Made by a program: the position numbers and the translations under genes. The notes beneath the pieces were generated by a model. It was not told where the DNA came from and made no database searches. It saw nothing but the letters and a program-made list of their open reading frames with translations. 10,363 nucleotides of DNA, from positions 78,023 through 88,385 of the forward strand of contig MU646679.1 of assembly GCA_026770585.1 (NCBI GenBank), read 5' to 3'. This document shows, piece by piece, positions 9,975 through 10,363 of this stretch. Numbering within the stretch: position 1 is the stretch's first letter; each line of letters starts with the position of its first letter. The stretch is from Baffinella frigidus (Eukaryota; Cryptophyceae; Cryptomonadales; Baffinellaceae).

Positions 9975-10156
9975 CCACACGAGGCTATCTGTGTTCACAG
10001 GACAAATGTCGATTGTAGGCGTTTGTGTGGTAATTTTCGCAAGTTTTGCGTGTTCTTGGAGCCCTTCCCGCCGCTTTTCGGCGGGAAATCTAGTCAACTC
10101 CCCACAAAACGCCTACAATTGACTTTTATTCTGGTCACAAGGGTAGCTTCGTGTGG
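9975..10156. mobile_element. MITE-like element, family A-type, full copy 2
   Basis: The ends CCACACGAGGCTATCTGTGT and the inverse CACAAGGGTAGCTTCGTGTGG begin inverted repeats of about 55 bp. They run through GTCGATTGTAGGCGTTTGTG and its inverse CCACAAAACGCCTACAATTG. The terminal sequence is that of family A, but the interior is different. CA lies outside both ends (9973-9974 and 10157-10158), fitting a 2-bp target duplication. A perfect hairpin (TTCCCGCCG, CTTTT, CGGCGGGAA) lies at 10065-10087. The 128-codon frame across it (9948-10334, +) has no recognisable domain. Confidence 0.88.
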
Positions 10157-10158
10157 CA

Positions 10159-10294
10159 CTCAAGGCCGGAAAAGGGACTATGGCTCCAATTCCCTACGGA
10201 GAATCGTTCTTATGAGCAATGCTCGTCCGGATGGAATCATGGTAGGACCTATTCAGCGTCGTGTAGGGTGTATCGTCTATGCAGGACGCCTTTT
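10159..10294. other. Gene-free stretch, nothing recognised
   Basis: Between the family A-type element and the terminal tandem repeat I see no repeat, hairpin or credible gene. Confidence 0.5.
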
Positions 10295-10354
10295 CTGGTC
10301 AAATGACTGGTCAAATAACTGGTCACATAAGTGATCACATCACTGGTCGAATAA
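10295..10354 (+). repeat. 12-bp tandem repeat CTGGTCAAATAA, five units
   Basis: Units at 10295, 10307, 10319, 10331 and 10343 read CTGGTCAAATGA, CTGGTCAAATAA, CTGGTCACATAA, GTGATCACATCA and CTGGTCGAATAA. The array is followed by CAGGGGGGG at the window edge and may continue beyond it. Confidence 0.92.
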
Positions 10355-10363
10355 CAGGGGGGG

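Noticed and set aside
9948-10334. 128-codon plus-strand frame
   Set aside because: It starts before the A-type element, runs through both TIRs and ends in the 12-bp tandem repeat. No domain seen.
1-10363. tRNA or rRNA genes
   Set aside because: I found no credible tRNA B-box or cloverleaf and no conserved rRNA segment by eye. A tRNAscan-SE or Infernal run would settle it.

Overview
The window looks like non-coding eukaryotic DNA, most simply a subtelomeric or otherwise repeat-saturated region. The main evidence is the recurring C-rich telomere-type heptamer CCCTAAA (complement TTTAGGG) and its variants CCCTCAA, CCCGCAA and CCTAAAA. TTTAGGG is the telomere type of land plants, many green algae and several other protist lineages, so an alga or protist with a repeat-rich genome is plausible. 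I cannot name the organism. Nearly all of these tracts read C-rich on the + strand, which would place a telomere, if there is one, to the left of the window.

I found no protein-coding gene, rRNA or tRNA that I can support. The longest open frames run through repeats and have low-complexity or tandem-repeat translations. I recognise no transposase, reverse transcriptase or other domain.

What the window does contain is a dense collection of short elements with terminal inverted repeats (TIRs), i.e. MITE-like or foldback elements of about 110 to 410 bp. They are named here as families A (5725-5903 and 9975-10156, plus fragments at 4597-4689, 5068-5098 and 8576-8657), B (831-962 and 7715-7839), C (7235-7347 and 9543-9647), E (3887-4023 and 6303-6462), F (4892-5067), G (6917-7190), H (7468-7659), J (8912-9051), K (345-541), L (2279-2688) and M (2915-3151), plus a long foldback at 5107-5256. 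Several interrupt other repeats, and for some the window also contains the uninterrupted counterpart. This makes the insertion boundaries and small target duplications readable.

Layout: 1-670 is a duplicated unit, one copy split by K. 670-1990 has a family B copy, an exactly duplicated 73-bp block and degenerate telomere-like DNA. 1985-3180 holds a GA microsatellite and elements L and M. 3180-4510 has 13-bp minisatellites split by an E copy, then a cluster of repeated blocks and hairpins. 4510-5510 is a mosaic of A fragments, F and a long hairpin. 5510-6670 has telomere-like tracts, 33-bp, 21-bp and 7-bp tandem arrays, and full A and E elements. 6670-7900 holds G, C, H and B. 7900-9120 is duplicated segments with J inserted into one. 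9120-9480 is the richest telomere-like block. 9540-10363 has a C copy, a dispersed repeat, an A-type element and a 12-bp tandem repeat at the end.

There is no set of genes working together here. Several unrelated-looking repeat families share the core GTTGACTTTT, and the elements depend on transposition machinery not encoded in this window.
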